Source: Prevotella sp. 885 (GTDB lineage Bacteria; Bacteroidota; Bacteroidia; Bacteroidales; Bacteroidaceae). Taken from it: a DNA stretch of 64,000 nucleotides. Shown one piece after another: positions 1-9,599 of this stretch. Location: positions 20,918-84,917 of the forward strand of contig NZ_NOVE01000011.1 in NCBI RefSeq assembly GCF_002265625.1. Direction: 5' to 3'. How positions within the stretch are numbered: position 1 is the first letter of the stretch; each line of letters opens with the position of its first letter. The position numbers and the translations under genes were made by a program. The notes beneath the pieces were generated by a model, which had not been told where the DNA came from, made no database searches, and saw only the letters and a program-made list of their open reading frames with translations.

Positions 1-1769
1 TAATCAACGGTTACCATGCAGTCTCTTGTTGCTTTATAGCGCAACCAAACGCTGTTCTGATTGTTCGGGAATGCGTATTCGTTGCTCTCTATGTCGATAG
101 GCAATGAGCGGATTTCGCCATTTGCGAAGTCGCCTTCAGTGAGTGTGAATGCGTCACCAGCCTTGCAGTTCTGCAGCTTGATGAGATATTCTGTTCCGTT
201 GGTTGCCTCCACAGAGTAGCTGATACCGTTTACGACAGCGTCGTATGTGCCGCTCCATGACTCGGTGCCACGCGGGAAGTCTACTGTTACGGCAGGATTG
301 TTAGGCTCGATGGAGAGCTTGCCGGTGCGTGTAGCAGTGTATTTATAGTAGCGTGTGCCTTCGGCTGTGATGCTGTTTTCGCCGAGAACAGCCTCGATAG
401 GATTAGTGATAAGGTCGCCCTTCTCGATGTCCTTCATGCTTACAGAGAAGCTGAGCGGTGTCTTCTCCACTGCAGACCAGCGGATGATGATACGCTGTGC
501 GCCGTTTGTGGTGTTGACATTATATTCTGCGCTTGATGTGCCGTTGGCTCCGTTCCACTGGTTGCCCTCAGGATATACGGACAGTGCTGTGCCGTTAGCT
601 ACGGTTCTGTCAGCGTTTACGACGAGCAACTTGTTGGTGTTCTCAGGAACGTCTATACCATAATATATAGTACCTGTAGCCTCGGGCAATGTCTGCTGTG
701 CCGGGAGCGACTCAATCATGATTGGCTTGCTCTCCTTTTCGCCGTCCTTATAGTCCTCCATTGCCATGCGGAATGTCTCTGGATCGCTTGTGCCGTCAAT
801 CTTGTCGACGAGTACATAGAGCTGTGTGCCGGGATATTCAATCTCTACGCGAACATTGTATGAACCCTGCTCTGACTTGGCTAATGTGCCGTCGTACGAG
901 ATGCTATACTTGTTGTTGTATATCTTGACCACTCCACCGGGCAGATCGTTGTCGCTTGTGATGGTGAAGAAACCAGCCTTTTCGGGAGTGTACGTATAAT
1001 AGTACTGTCCGTAGTCAGCAGGTACGGTGTTGTCGCCTTCCACCATTGCGAACGGCATATCCAGCGAACCGGGCTGAGGATGTGCCAGTTCTGAAGTGAA
1101 CGTGATAGGCTGTGTGGTGTTGAATTCGAAGTCGTAAGTCTTGCCTTTCTCTACGCCCAGCTTCGTCACGTACATGTTATTGTTGTATTCAGACTCCACT
1201 CTATTGCCGTTTACCGTTGTCGATTCAGCCAGATATGCTCCGGTGGTGATCACCAGCTGTGCGTCTTCCGTGGCAGTGTATGTGGCGTAAGCCTTGTATG
1301 AAGCATAGGATGTGTTGTATGCGTCACCTACGAAAGTCATTGTTCCCGGCACGATGTTCACGGGATTGTCCTTCTTCAGTCCGCCGTTAATGTCAGCTAC
1401 GTCTTCCACGCTGTCTATAACGAATCCTGTTTCTCCGCGTCCCTGTACAAGGAAGAAGTAGGTGTTTCCGGCTTCCATCGGATAGCCGTTAATGCCATAC
1501 TTGAGGTTGGAAGACTTCATATTGACGGTATCCTTTCCCTGCACGCCGCATACTGTCGGATAGGTGTAGGTGTTGGGCAATGGACCCACGCCGATGACGC
1601 TGTTCTTCTCCGCAGTGTATTTCCAGATGATGGTTTGCATATCGTCGCCATCCACGTTGTAAGTGTTTTCTCCTATCTTTGCCTCAATGGCTGTATCGTA
1701 GGAGTTTTGTGCCATGCTTGTGGTTGCTGTAAGGCACATCATTGGAAGCAAGAGTAAATACTGTTTCAT
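1..1769 (-). CDS. Secreted repeat protein, C-terminus beyond window
   Basis: The minus-strand frame opens at ATG 1767-1769 and stays open to base 1, so at least 589 codons are present and the C-terminal end is missing. It begins with a signal peptide (MKQYLLLLPMMCLTATTSMA, then Q). The rest is a series of beta-rich segments that repeat a pattern of a tyrosine-rich strand followed by a Gly-containing turn and a short 'xxIxS' strand (for example YYYTYTPEKAGFFTIT and RYYKYTATRTGKLSIE), as in bacterial beta-sandwich surface proteins. No catalytic motif was seen. Function is unknown; export to the periplasm or surface is the inference. The following gene on this strand (2362-5640) is also a secreted multi-domain protein, so the pair may be related T9SS-type cargo, but the C-terminal sorting signal of this one cannot be seen. 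Confidence 0.75.
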   Translation of the reverse strand, partial: MKQYLLLLPMMCLTATTSMAQNSYDTAIEAKIGENTYNVDGDDMQTIIWKYTAEKNSVIGVGPLPNTYTYPTVCGVQGKDTVNMKSSNLKYGINGYPMEAGNTYFFLVQGRGETGFVIDSVEDVADINGGLKKDNPVNIVPGTMTFVGDAYNTSYASYKAYATYTATEDAQLVITTGAYLAESTTVNGNRVESEYNNNMYVTKLGVEKGKTYDFEFNTTQPITFTSELAHPQPGSLDMPFAMVEGDNTVPADYGQYYYTYTPEKAGFFTITSDNDLPGGVVKIYNNKYSISYDGTLAKSEQGSYNVRVEIEYPGTQLYVLVDKIDGTSDPETFRMAMEDYKDGEKESKPIMIESLPAQQTLPEATGTIYYGIDVPENTNKLLVVNADRTVANGTALSVYPEGNQWNGANGTSSAEYNVNTTNGAQRIIIRWSAVEKTPLSFSVSMKDIEKGDLITNPIEAVLGENSITAEGTRYYKYTATRTGKLSIEPNNPAVTVDFPRGTESWSGTYDAVVNGISYSVEATNGTEYLIKLQNCKAGDAFTLTEGDFANGEIRSLPIDIESNEYAFPNNQNSVWLRYKATRDCMVTVD

Positions 1770-1845
1770 AACTTCTGGCTTTTTATTGGTTTTAAATTAT
1801 TCGTAATCGGGGCTTGGAAATTACGATTTATTTCTTGTTGTAACG

Positions 1846-1853
1846 CAAAAGTA
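1846..1853 (-). promoter_or_regulatory. -7 promoter box of the first secreted gene
   Basis: On the minus strand the sequence reads TACTTTTG, a full match to the Bacteroidetes TAnnTTTG box, about 77 bases before the ATG. A TCGTAAT/ATTACGA inverted repeat (1801-1807 and 1820-1826) would fold in the leader. No clear TTTG was found 19-21 bases upstream. Confidence 0.5.
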
Positions 1854-2290
1854 AAAAATTATTCTTAAACTTAAAAATTTTTTATAAGGAAATATAAAAA
1901 ATACACTTATAAAAAATAAATTGAATAAGCCTACGTGGGTATGTAAATAATAAGAAAAACAGGGCGGTAGTAAATAAAAGATTCGGTTTGCAAGCATGTT
2001 ACTACCACTGTTATTCATAAATAAGCGCTTTTCTTCTCTTTATAACTAAAACTCTGATATTTTTACGTCAAAATGATTTGGCTGAAACGTGCTTAATGGT
2101 AACGAGAAATACATTTTGTCAGAAAACTATGCTTTTGCGTCGTTGGTGTAATGTGGGGCTGGTGTGGTCTGCTAATAGCAATGCTTAAATGTTGTCAAAG
2201 TGTTATGTTCGGCGCTTATGCCAATTGGTACGAGAGCGCTTAACTTTTGATACGAGAGCTTACGCCAATTGAGATGTGAGTGCGTATCAA
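1854..2290. other. Intergenic stretch, AT-rich, with short duplicated motifs
   Basis: This stretch holds no convincing gene. A 65-codon minus-strand frame at 1821-2018 is AT-rich and hydrophobic and looks like chance. Between 2214 and 2271 a motif GCTTAYGCCAATTG occurs twice (2214-2227 and 2258-2271) and TACGAGAGC occurs twice (2229-2237 and 2251-2259). Their role is unknown. Confidence 0.5.
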
Positions 2291-2342
2291 TAAAAAAAGC
2301 GCTCTGAAAAGGCTTTGCTTGTTTCCCTTTCAGAGCGCTTCT
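2291..2342 (-). terminator. Rho-independent terminator of the 2362-5640 gene
   Basis: The arms at 2297-2312 and 2325-2340 pair over 16 bases with one mismatch (core AGCGCTCTGAAA). On the minus strand the stem is followed by a run of seven T residues. It lies just downstream of the minus-strand stop codon at 2362. Confidence 0.85.
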
Positions 2343-2361
2343 TAAATATGTATTATGCTAT

Positions 2362-5300
2362 TTACTTCACTGTGCACTTTACAGTCTTGCCTGCTACGTG
2401 TACGATGTAGAGACCAGGTGCGAGGCGTACAGCCTTCTGACCGGTTACGGTGCCGGCTGCTACGGTTGCTCCTGCTGCGTTGCATACGCTGTACTTGGCG
2501 TTGTCGGCGTTGATAAGGATGGCGCCGTCAAGTGTCTTAACGCTGCTGTCGCTGTCAGAGAGCGAGCTGATGGCTGTTTCTGTGCCTCCGTCCACTGTCA
2601 TGTTGTCAATGAAGATGGGCGCCTGCTTGTCGGCTGTGGCGTGGAAGGCTACGCGGAACTTCTTGTCCTTGGCGTTGCTGAAGTCAATTCTGTGCTCCTC
2701 CCAACCGCTTTCTCCGAATACATTAATAGGCTCGCCGATGGCTACATAGTCGTATGTCTTGTCGTACTGCAACTCAATCTGGATGGTGTTGTCAGTAGCG
2801 GAAGCGCTGTTGTAGTGGTAGACGTAGAATGAGAGGTAAGGATTGTTAACTCCAGTGATGTCCACCTGCGGCGAGATGAGGCGTGCCTCGTAGGCGTCCT
2901 CGCTGTTCTGATAGAACATTGCCATGCCGTTGTCATCGTCCTGCGGATATACGTCCATAGGCTTCTTCGAGCTTGTACCGGTAATCATTGTCCAGCAGCT
3001 TACGTACTTCTCGCTAACCTCAACGATGCCCCAAGGCTCTGTAGAGGTGAATCCGCCTTCGAACGACTCGTTGAACGGGAGAGTGTATGCCTTACCGTAG
3101 AGAACGTCATTCATCTGTATGGGGCTGATGCCGCCCTCTGTCTGTGCCATGATGATGAAGGTGATGAGAATCTGGTGTGCGCTGGCGTAGTCGTCAAACA
3201 TTGCCTTGGGCACGCGAAGCTCGCTGCCTGAAACCTCGCCGTCGAGCAGCTGCGGGTTCTCCATCAGACCGTACTGGTAATAGATGGCGTATGTCAGCTT
3301 GCTGAAGTCGATGTAATGTCCGTCGCTTGACGTTGTCGGTTCGGTCCATGAGAGGATGAAGGCGTCGTCGTCCTCGGTGATCTTGAAGTTTGTGGGTGCT
3401 GAAGGCACGCCCTGACCTACAAATGCGGTGGTGTATGCTCCCTCGCTGGCTCCCTTCTTGTTAACAGTTATGACTGTGTAAGTATGACGACCTGCGCCTA
3501 CAGTGTTGTCTGTGAAGTTGCATGACTCGCCGGGCTGGATGCTGGTGAATGTCTTGACAGGAGTCTTCTCATTGTCGCGGAACACCTTGATGGTGAGGTT
3601 GTCGGTAAGGGCGTTGCCCTTGGCGTCCTTGGTAGGAGCTACGAAGCTGATGGCTACGGTGTGCTCACCCATCTCGCCAGCTACTGCCTCGAGGTTTTCC
3701 ACGTCGGCAGGAGCGTTCTCGAAGTTCGATCCGAGAATCTGGATGTCATAGAGAGTTACCTTACGCTTGGCAGCGCTGCGGCAGAAGAATGCGAAGAATG
3801 CTGTGCCGTCCTCTGTGGCTGTGTAAGTGAATGTCTTCTCTGAAAGTCCCTCTGTGTAGTCGGGGATGTTGTCGAACGAACCGATCTTGGTCTTACCGTT
3901 GGCAGGATCGGTGTTGCTCTTTACGAGGAGCAGGTCGAGGTTGTTGCCGTAGTCCTGATTGAAAGCACTTGCCACCTTGAATGTGATGGTATATTCTGTG
4001 CCCTTCGAGATGTTCATCGGAGGCAGGATGAGATAGTCGTCGGCTACGTTGTTGCACTGCGAACCGTCGTAAATGGCAGCCATGCCGCCAATGTTAGAAT
4101 TCTTAAACTCCCATGTGGCGTCGTCGCGAGTGTTGACGATGGTGTATGTGCCGTGAGTGTCAGTATTGCTGAAGTCGTCGTAGTAAGGGATGTCGGCGAA
4201 GTCGCCGTGTGTAGCATGGTTAGAGAGGCCTTCCTCGCCGGTCTTGCCGTTCACCACAGCCTTCACGCCGAAGTAATAGTCAGAGAACGAATGGCTGGTG
4301 ACGGTGCCGTTGAAGGCGAGCTTCTTGGTCTGTCCCACTTCCTTACCCTCGGGATACTGTGTGATGACGTATGTGAGCTGGTTCTTGTTTACGGCGCCAC
4401 CGTTGATACCCTCTGTGGGAGCTTCCCATGTGAGGTTGTAGTTGCCGTCAGCTGCAATGCTGAGAGAGATGTTGTTCGGTGCCTTCGGTGTGTCATAGCC
4501 GGCGTATGTTGAGATGGTACGTGCGGGACCTTCGCCCACGCTGTTGGCTGCCACCACCTTAATCTTATGTATGCCTGATGTGTTGAATTCATAACCTACG
4601 TTGACAGTCTGTCCTGCGCTTACGTTGTCGACGGTTCTGAACGGAGCTTCTTCCTCGTCCACATAGAACTTGACGCTTACCTTGCCAGTAAGCGGCGTAA
4701 CCTTATCGAACGACATAGTCGGAGCAGTGGCTCTGATGATGGCTGATGTTGCGCCTGGCACGTCATACTCCACGTTGATGTCTGTGCAAGCGTCGGGAGC
4801 CTGCTGTGTCACGCCAGGAGTGGTGGCTGCTACTGGAGCCAATCCTCTGACGTTGGTGCCAGCGGGGAAAGCGCCCACCTTTGTGGCTTCGCCCGTGGTC
4901 TTCGAGAGTTCATATAGAGTATAGTTGCCGCTCTTTGAGAGGTTCTGATAGAGGCGTCCGGTTACGGGATCGACGATACCCACCATGATGTCGTCGCTGT
5001 AAATGCCGGTGGCTCCGATCTGCTTTGTCTCGCCGGTAGCGAGGTTGATGTTGTAGAGCATGCCGTCATAGTCAGTGGCATAAGTCACGCCGTAAGCGTC
5101 TGTCACCACCATATTATATAATGAAGGAAGTGTGCGTACGAGTGTCTGGTCGCCGGTCTGCTGGTCTACGACATACACCTCACAACCGTTCATGGTGTTC
5201 TTCAGACCATAGAGCGTAGATGTCTGTGGGTCATAATTAAGGAAATGTGGAAAATAATAACTTGGTGCCAGTTCCACTGCATTGTCAAAAGACCAAGTGT

Positions 5301-5640
5301 CGCCGTCGAGTTTGTAGCTTACAAAGCGCAGCTTCCAAACCTCATTATAGTTGTTGATGCGCGGCTGATAGAAGAACAACTTGCCGTTGCCGTATGCCGC
5401 CACCACTCTTTCGGTGATGTAGCCGATCTCGTTGTCGGAGAACACCTCTGTCAAGGACAGCGGGTCTGAGTCGGCTGTGAACTTACTGATGCCTACCGTA
5501 GGGGCAGCAGTAACAGCATAAAAAGAGGGAGCCTGCGCTTCCGCTTTTTGAGGATTTGCCGCCGACCGGGCGGCACTTGTGGTTAGGGGATGTAACATTC
5601 CGAGAACCATCGCTGTGATAAAAAGCAAAAATCTCTTCAT
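2362..5640 (-). CDS. Secreted multi-domain protein (Fn3-like, choice-of-anchor J, T9SS-type C-terminus)
   Basis: The 1092-residue protein starts with a signal peptide (MKRFLLFITAMVLGMLHPLTTSAA). Residues about 60-290 look like a propeller-like segment with short repeats. They are followed by fibronectin-type III-like modules (about 290-480, 655-850) alternating with two cleaved-adhesin/choice-of-anchor J modules. These begin near PYYDDFSNTDTHGTY (about 485) and PFNESFEGGFTSTEPWG (about 875), each followed by a long jelly-roll-like stretch. The last 70 residues (ending GLYIVHVAGKTVKCTVK) have the form of a type A sorting domain of the type IX secretion system. I infer export through T9SS to the cell surface. 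No protease or glycosidase catalytic motif was recognised, so adhesin or substrate-binding roles are possible. The gene stands alone, with its own promoter and terminator. Confidence 0.75.
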   Translation of the reverse strand: MKRFLLFITAMVLGMLHPLTTSAARSAANPQKAEAQAPSFYAVTAAPTVGISKFTADSDPLSLTEVFSDNEIGYITERVVAAYGNGKLFFYQPRINNYNEVWKLRFVSYKLDGDTWSFDNAVELAPSYYFPHFLNYDPQTSTLYGLKNTMNGCEVYVVDQQTGDQTLVRTLPSLYNMVVTDAYGVTYATDYDGMLYNINLATGETKQIGATGIYSDDIMVGIVDPVTGRLYQNLSKSGNYTLYELSKTTGEATKVGAFPAGTNVRGLAPVAATTPGVTQQAPDACTDINVEYDVPGATSAIIRATAPTMSFDKVTPLTGKVSVKFYVDEEEAPFRTVDNVSAGQTVNVGYEFNTSGIHKIKVVAANSVGEGPARTISTYAGYDTPKAPNNISLSIAADGNYNLTWEAPTEGINGGAVNKNQLTYVITQYPEGKEVGQTKKLAFNGTVTSHSFSDYYFGVKAVVNGKTGEEGLSNHATHGDFADIPYYDDFSNTDTHGTYTIVNTRDDATWEFKNSNIGGMAAIYDGSQCNNVADDYLILPPMNISKGTEYTITFKVASAFNQDYGNNLDLLLVKSNTDPANGKTKIGSFDNIPDYTEGLSEKTFTYTATEDGTAFFAFFCRSAAKRKVTLYDIQILGSNFENAPADVENLEAVAGEMGEHTVAISFVAPTKDAKGNALTDNLTIKVFRDNEKTPVKTFTSIQPGESCNFTDNTVGAGRHTYTVITVNKKGASEGAYTTAFVGQGVPSAPTNFKITEDDDAFILSWTEPTTSSDGHYIDFSKLTYAIYYQYGLMENPQLLDGEVSGSELRVPKAMFDDYASAHQILITFIIMAQTEGGISPIQMNDVLYGKAYTLPFNESFEGGFTSTEPWGIVEVSEKYVSCWTMITGTSSKKPMDVYPQDDDNGMAMFYQNSEDAYEARLISPQVDITGVNNPYLSFYVYHYNSASATDNTIQIELQYDKTYDYVAIGEPINVFGESGWEEHRIDFSNAKDKKFRVAFHATADKQAPIFIDNMTVDGGTETAISSLSDSDSSVKTLDGAILINADNAKYSVCNAAGATVAAGTVTGQKAVRLAPGLYIVHVAGKTVKCTVK

Positions 5641-5680
5641 AAGCTACGTGATTTTGATTATTTTTAATAAATATCGGTGG

Positions 5681-5712
5681 CAAATTTAGCGAAATTAAAC
5701 CTAAATAACAAA
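5681..5712 (-). promoter_or_regulatory. Promoter of the 2362-5640 gene
   Basis: On the minus strand a TTTG at 5709-5712 is followed after 20 bases by TAAATTTG (5681-5688). Both boxes match the Bacteroidetes consensus. The start codon is 40 bases further on. Confidence 0.65.
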
Positions 5713-5790
5713 CAAATTGCTAAATATATTTTCCGTGTGCGTACGTAAAATATAATCCGATATACTGTTACGGCAAACAATTCAAAATCG

Positions 5791-5870
5791 TCATAACTCC
5801 CAACCCTAAACTCACAAATTTCAATCCCTAAGAACAACTCTCAACCCTCAACTCCTAACTCTCAACTCTC
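5791..5870. repeat. Degenerate CTCAACTCTCAA-type intergenic repeat, single arm
   Basis: About 80 bases made of variants of CATAACTCnCAA, CTCAACTC and CTCTCAA. The repeat runs into the stop codon of the DUF58 gene at 5869. Related sequences at 32731-32857 and 44551-44654 carry the same unit in both orientations and fold back; only one arm is present here. Confidence 0.65.
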
Positions 5871-7179
5871 AAATAGCCTGCTGCTCCTTCAGCTCCAGAT
5901 ACTTGTTGAGCACGTTGATGGAGAGTCGTTCGGGCGTGGTTAGCAGGCTGATGATGCCGCGTTGTCTTAGTTTGGAGACGATGAGGCGCTGTTCGTTCAC
6001 CATCTTCTCCGTTATGACATGCTGATAATACTGCTCCGTGGTCTTGGGCTTGCGGCGCAGGAAGTCGGTCTTCTCATTGTCCACGAAGAAGACAAGGAGG
6101 AGGCGGTGGCGCATATTCAGCTGGAGGAGGTAAGGCAGCTGTCTCTCCATAGCCTGAAGAGACGTGAGGTTGGTATAGACCACGAGCAGCGAACGCTTGG
6201 AGAGGCGCTGGCTGACTACGGACAGCATGTCGCTGAAGTCGCTCTCGCCGAAACGTGTCTCTTGAGAATAGAGCGCGTCGAGCACCCTTTCCATCTGACC
6301 GTGGCGGCGTGACGGAGCGATGAAGGTGTCGGTATGGTCGGAGAAGCATATCAGACCTGCCTTGTCTGCCTTGCGTATGGCTACGTAGGCGAGCATGAGT
6401 GAGGCGTTGATGGCATAGTCGAGGAGCGTCATGCCGTTGAAAGACTGCTGCATGGAGCGTCCTTTGTCGATGACAGACACTATCTGTTGCGATCGCTCGT
6501 CCTCGTAGACGTTGACCATGAGCTGATGGCGGCGTGCTGAGGCTTTCCAGTTGAGCGACCGGTAGCTGTCGCCCTCCACGTATTCCTTTATATGCTCAAA
6601 CTCCGTGTTGTTGCCGGCGCGACGTATGCGCTTTATGCCCATTTCCGTAAGGCGGTTGTTTATGGCGAGAACCTCATACTTATGGAGCATGAGATAAGAA
6701 GGATAGACCTTCGTGTCCGTAGGTTTGCCGCACGTGAAGCGGCGCTCCACGAGGCAGAGCGGTGACGAGGCGAACACGCGGATGTGTCCGAAACCGTAAA
6801 CGCCGCGTCGGGTGGGGCGGAGGCTGTAGACTACGGTCTTGGCTTCGCGTGCTGCAAGGCGCAGACGGAAACTGATGTCGCGGCGCTGGAATACGAACGG
6901 TATCTCGTCGATGATGTTAAGCCGTAAGCCGAACGGACAGTTGCTCTCCACGCGCAGCCTTATCTGATTGTCGTCGCCGTTGGAGAGGCGGTCGGCTATC
7001 TGACGGTAGGCTGAGATGTGCCGGCGATAATATAGCAGTACGATGTCTGCCGCCGTGGCTATGAAGAGCAGCCACATGAGCATTCTGCCCACCGCATAGA
7101 GCGGCGGGAAATAATTGCCTGAGGCAAGCAGGATGATTGTTGCCACGGCGATGGCATAAAATTGGTTGGTCAGAAACAT
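5869..7179 (-). CDS. DUF58 domain protein
   Basis: The 436-residue protein has two N-terminal transmembrane segments (about 7-25 and 30-50), a middle beta domain, and the DUF58 hallmark around residues 190-235 (EYVEGDSYRSLNWKASARR, followed by VYEDERSQQIV and a von Willebrand-like VIDKGRSM). In known operons, DUF58 proteins with a von Willebrand fold accompany a MoxR AAA ATPase and are thought to act in chaperone-like assembly or stress complexes at the membrane. Here it lies 16 bases downstream of the MoxR gene and ends the six-gene unit. The start is an ATG followed at once by hydrophobic sequence; no better alternative was seen. Confidence 0.85.
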   Translation of the reverse strand: MFLTNQFYAIAVATIILLASGNYFPPLYAVGRMLMWLLFIATAADIVLLYYRRHISAYRQIADRLSNGDDNQIRLRVESNCPFGLRLNIIDEIPFVFQRRDISFRLRLAAREAKTVVYSLRPTRRGVYGFGHIRVFASSPLCLVERRFTCGKPTDTKVYPSYLMLHKYEVLAINNRLTEMGIKRIRRAGNNTEFEHIKEYVEGDSYRSLNWKASARRHQLMVNVYEDERSQQIVSVIDKGRSMQQSFNGMTLLDYAINASLMLAYVAIRKADKAGLICFSDHTDTFIAPSRRHGQMERVLDALYSQETRFGESDFSDMLSVVSQRLSKRSLLVVYTNLTSLQAMERQLPYLLQLNMRHRLLLVFFVDNEKTDFLRRKPKTTEQYYQHVITEKMVNEQRLIVSKLRQRGIISLLTTPERLSINVLNKYLELKEQQAI

Positions 7180-7195
7180 TCCTTATACGTTTTCT

Positions 7196-8158
7196 TTATT
7201 TCGGCACCTCCACCTTATCTATAAGCTTATGTGCCACGGCTATGGGCGTGAAGCCCTCCATCTCGCTCTCTGCTGTAAGCTGCAGGCGGTGCTGCATGAT
7301 GTAAGGTGCCACGGTCTTGATGTCGTCGGGCACCACGAAGTCGCGACCTCCGATGAGGGCGTACGCCTTGGCGCAATTTAGCATAGCCACCGAAGCACGC
7401 GGCGAACAGCCCACGTACACGGCTGCCGACTCGCGGCTTTCGCCCACTATCTGCGCTATGTAACGCAGCAGCGATGGGTCCACCACCACGCTGTCCATCA
7501 TCTTTCTCAACTCCGTAAGTTCTTCCTTCGTGATGATAGGCTCCACGTCCTCCAGTCGTGCGAAGGACGTATGCTCGTTGTGTCGGCGCAATATCTCCAC
7601 CTCGTCGTCCAAGGAAGGATAGCCCATTGTTATCTTCATCAGGAAACGGTCGAGCTGTGCTTCTGGCAGGCGGTAAGTGCCTTCCTGCTCTATCGGGTTC
7701 TGGGTGGCGATGATGGTGTATACGTCGCCCATCTTGTATGACGTGCCGTCAATGGTGGCCTGTCGTTCCTCCATCACCTCGAAGAGCGCCGCCTGCGTCT
7801 TGGCCGGTGCACGGTTTATCTCGTCGGCGAGGATTATGTCTGCGAAGGCAGGACCGGGATGGAAGCTGAACTCCTGCGTCTTCATATTAAACACCGACGT
7901 ACCGAGAACGTCACTCGGCATAAGGTCTGGCGTAAACTGTATGCGTGAGAAGCGAGCGTCGATGAGGCGCGACATCAGACGGGCGAGGAGCGTCTTCGCC
8001 ACTCCCGGTACGCCCTCCAGCAGTACGTGTCCGTCAGCTATTATACACGTGAGAAGCATGTCCACGGCTTCTGTCTGTCCGACAACGACGTCGGCTATGC
8101 GTTTTCTTACCTCGCCGATTTTGGCGGCAAAGGCAGTAAGGTCAGTTCTTGTTTCCAT
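7196..8158 (-). CDS. MoxR family AAA ATPase
   Basis: A 320-residue AAA_3 ATPase. The Walker A motif is GVPGVAKT near residue 54, with the MoxR-typical Val-Ala in place of Gly-x-Gly. The Walker B motif is ILADEINRAPAKTQAALFEVMEE near residue 108-130. A sensor region, IIATQNPIEQEGTYRLPEAQ, follows, and the C-terminal lid carries GCSPRAS. Length is normal for the family. MoxR ATPases act as chaperones that work with von Willebrand-domain partners; the DUF58 gene lies directly downstream and DUF4350/DUF4129 genes upstream, the usual Bacteroidetes arrangement. The substrate is not known. Confidence 0.92.
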   Translation of the reverse strand: METRTDLTAFAAKIGEVRKRIADVVVGQTEAVDMLLTCIIADGHVLLEGVPGVAKTLLARLMSRLIDARFSRIQFTPDLMPSDVLGTSVFNMKTQEFSFHPGPAFADIILADEINRAPAKTQAALFEVMEERQATIDGTSYKMGDVYTIIATQNPIEQEGTYRLPEAQLDRFLMKITMGYPSLDDEVEILRRHNEHTSFARLEDVEPIITKEELTELRKMMDSVVVDPSLLRYIAQIVGESRESAAVYVGCSPRASVAMLNCAKAYALIGGRDFVVPDDIKTVAPYIMQHRLQLTAESEMEGFTPIAVAHKLIDKVEVPK

Positions 8159-8186
8159 TGTCTTTTTAGTTGTTTCTGAATGTTTT

Positions 8187-9599
8187 TCAAATCCTTTCCG
8201 TCAGGTCATTGATGGTGTCAATGGCCCACTTCATTTCCTTGTCGTCAATGTTGCCCTCCGTACAGTAGTCCATTCGGAGTCTTTTGAGTATGTCCTCCAC
8301 CTCCTTCTCTTTCATTCCCGTCCTACGAGCGACGGTCGATACGGTGTCGTCGCTAAGCACACTCTCGAGGATGTCCACAGCCATCGTTGAGCGGATGCGC
8401 TCTGCAAAGAAGCGTGTCTTCTTGCGTACAAGGTCGGCATTGTCGGCACGCTGATAGTAGAGGGTGCCTATAAGCTGCGCAAACTCCAGCGAATGATTCT
8501 TTGGCGGCGTCATTACGGGTATGACGCGTTGGCGGCGACGAGCCTTGAATATGAAGAAGAGGAGGAGCGTGAAAGCCGTCAGATACCATGCCTCGCGCAA
8601 CGGTTTCCGGCTCAACACATACCTCATGGGCGACATCTTAGCGTCGTAACCGTCATAGTCTGGCGAATAGCTTGTGGTGCGGATGACGGGTCGGTCGCTT
8701 ATCTGCGTCATCAGTCGCATCGTCAGCGGCGACGACTCCTTTGCCAATACGCCGTAATTGGTAAAGAGATAAGGCATGGTTACGATGGTGAGCCTTCCTT
8801 TCCCCACTTTCCTTGTGACGGCAAGATTCAGGCATACGTCCGCACTGTCTTTCTCCGTAAGGCGGAATCCGTCATAGCAGTCGACTGCTGTCACCTCTTT
8901 TATGTCCTTGTTTTCCTCAAGCAGTCTCTTCTTTATAGAGTCCAGCGTTGCAGGGAAGAACGGACTGTTGTCGTAGCGTAGATTTGTTTGGATGGTTCTC
9001 TGGGCAAGTACGTCGTAACTTACTTTGTCCTTACGGCTGTCGTCCGTGATAACCGTTCCTGACATCATGTCTGTATACATACGATAATCTCCTTGCGGGT
9101 AAAGGCTGTCCGCATCCCAACTCACCGTGGCGTAAGCGTTCTCTTCCTTGTTTCGCAGTCTCATCTTCAGGTAGCGTATGTTGAGGTACGTGAAGTTATA
9201 GGCGTAAAGTCCGTAGTCGTAGGCGAGGATGGAGTCTGAATAACAGCCGTCTTGCGTGTCGCAATATGCCATCATCACATGACAGCCGCCTTTCAGCAGA
9301 TTTCTCAGTGCACGAATGTCCATCTCGTTGAAAGAGAGATTTTCGGTTGCGATGAGCACGTTCTTATGTCGGTCCGCTGTGTCAGCAGCTATCTGACTTA
9401 GTGTCTTTCGCTTTGCCTCGTAGCCACGTGGCATGGTCTGTGCCATTACGCTGTCAAAGACATAGCATCCGAGAGGTTGGCGGTCGTTCGGATGGAAGGT
9501 GGCTCTCCATGTGAAGTTGCGAGGCATGCGCTGCCCTAAGACGAAGCAGACGATTATCATCACCACTATACCTATTATATATAAGCGCGAACTCTTCAT
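8187..9599 (-). CDS. DUF4350 domain membrane protein
   Basis: The 470-residue protein has an N-terminal membrane anchor (about residues 7-24) and a soluble domain to about 325 that includes a phosphatase/amidotransferase-like fold typical of DUF4350 (NVLIATENLSF...LRNLLKGGCHVMMAY). A second transmembrane segment (about 342-358) and a cytoplasmic tail with a helix-turn-helix-like end (VARRTGMKEKEVEDILKRL) follow. Its ATG overlaps the end of the DUF4129 gene by four bases (ATGA), so translation is probably coupled. Function is unknown; the context suggests a membrane complex with the MoxR ATPase. Confidence 0.8.
   Translation of the reverse strand: MKSSRLYIIGIVVMIIVCFVLGQRMPRNFTWRATFHPNDRQPLGCYVFDSVMAQTMPRGYEAKRKTLSQIAADTADRHKNVLIATENLSFNEMDIRALRNLLKGGCHVMMAYCDTQDGCYSDSILAYDYGLYAYNFTYLNIRYLKMRLRNKEENAYATVSWDADSLYPQGDYRMYTDMMSGTVITDDSRKDKVSYDVLAQRTIQTNLRYDNSPFFPATLDSIKKRLLEENKDIKEVTAVDCYDGFRLTEKDSADVCLNLAVTRKVGKGRLTIVTMPYLFTNYGVLAKESSPLTMRLMTQISDRPVIRTTSYSPDYDGYDAKMSPMRYVLSRKPLREAWYLTAFTLLLFFIFKARRRQRVIPVMTPPKNHSLEFAQLIGTLYYQRADNADLVRKKTRFFAERIRSTMAVDILESVLSDDTVSTVARRTGMKEKEVEDILKRLRMDYCTEGNIDDKEMKWAIDTINDLTERI

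Noticed and set aside
1821..2018. 65-codon minus-strand frame
   Set aside because: AT-rich sequence upstream of a gene, hydrophobic low-complexity translation, no start context; it covers the promoter of the first gene.
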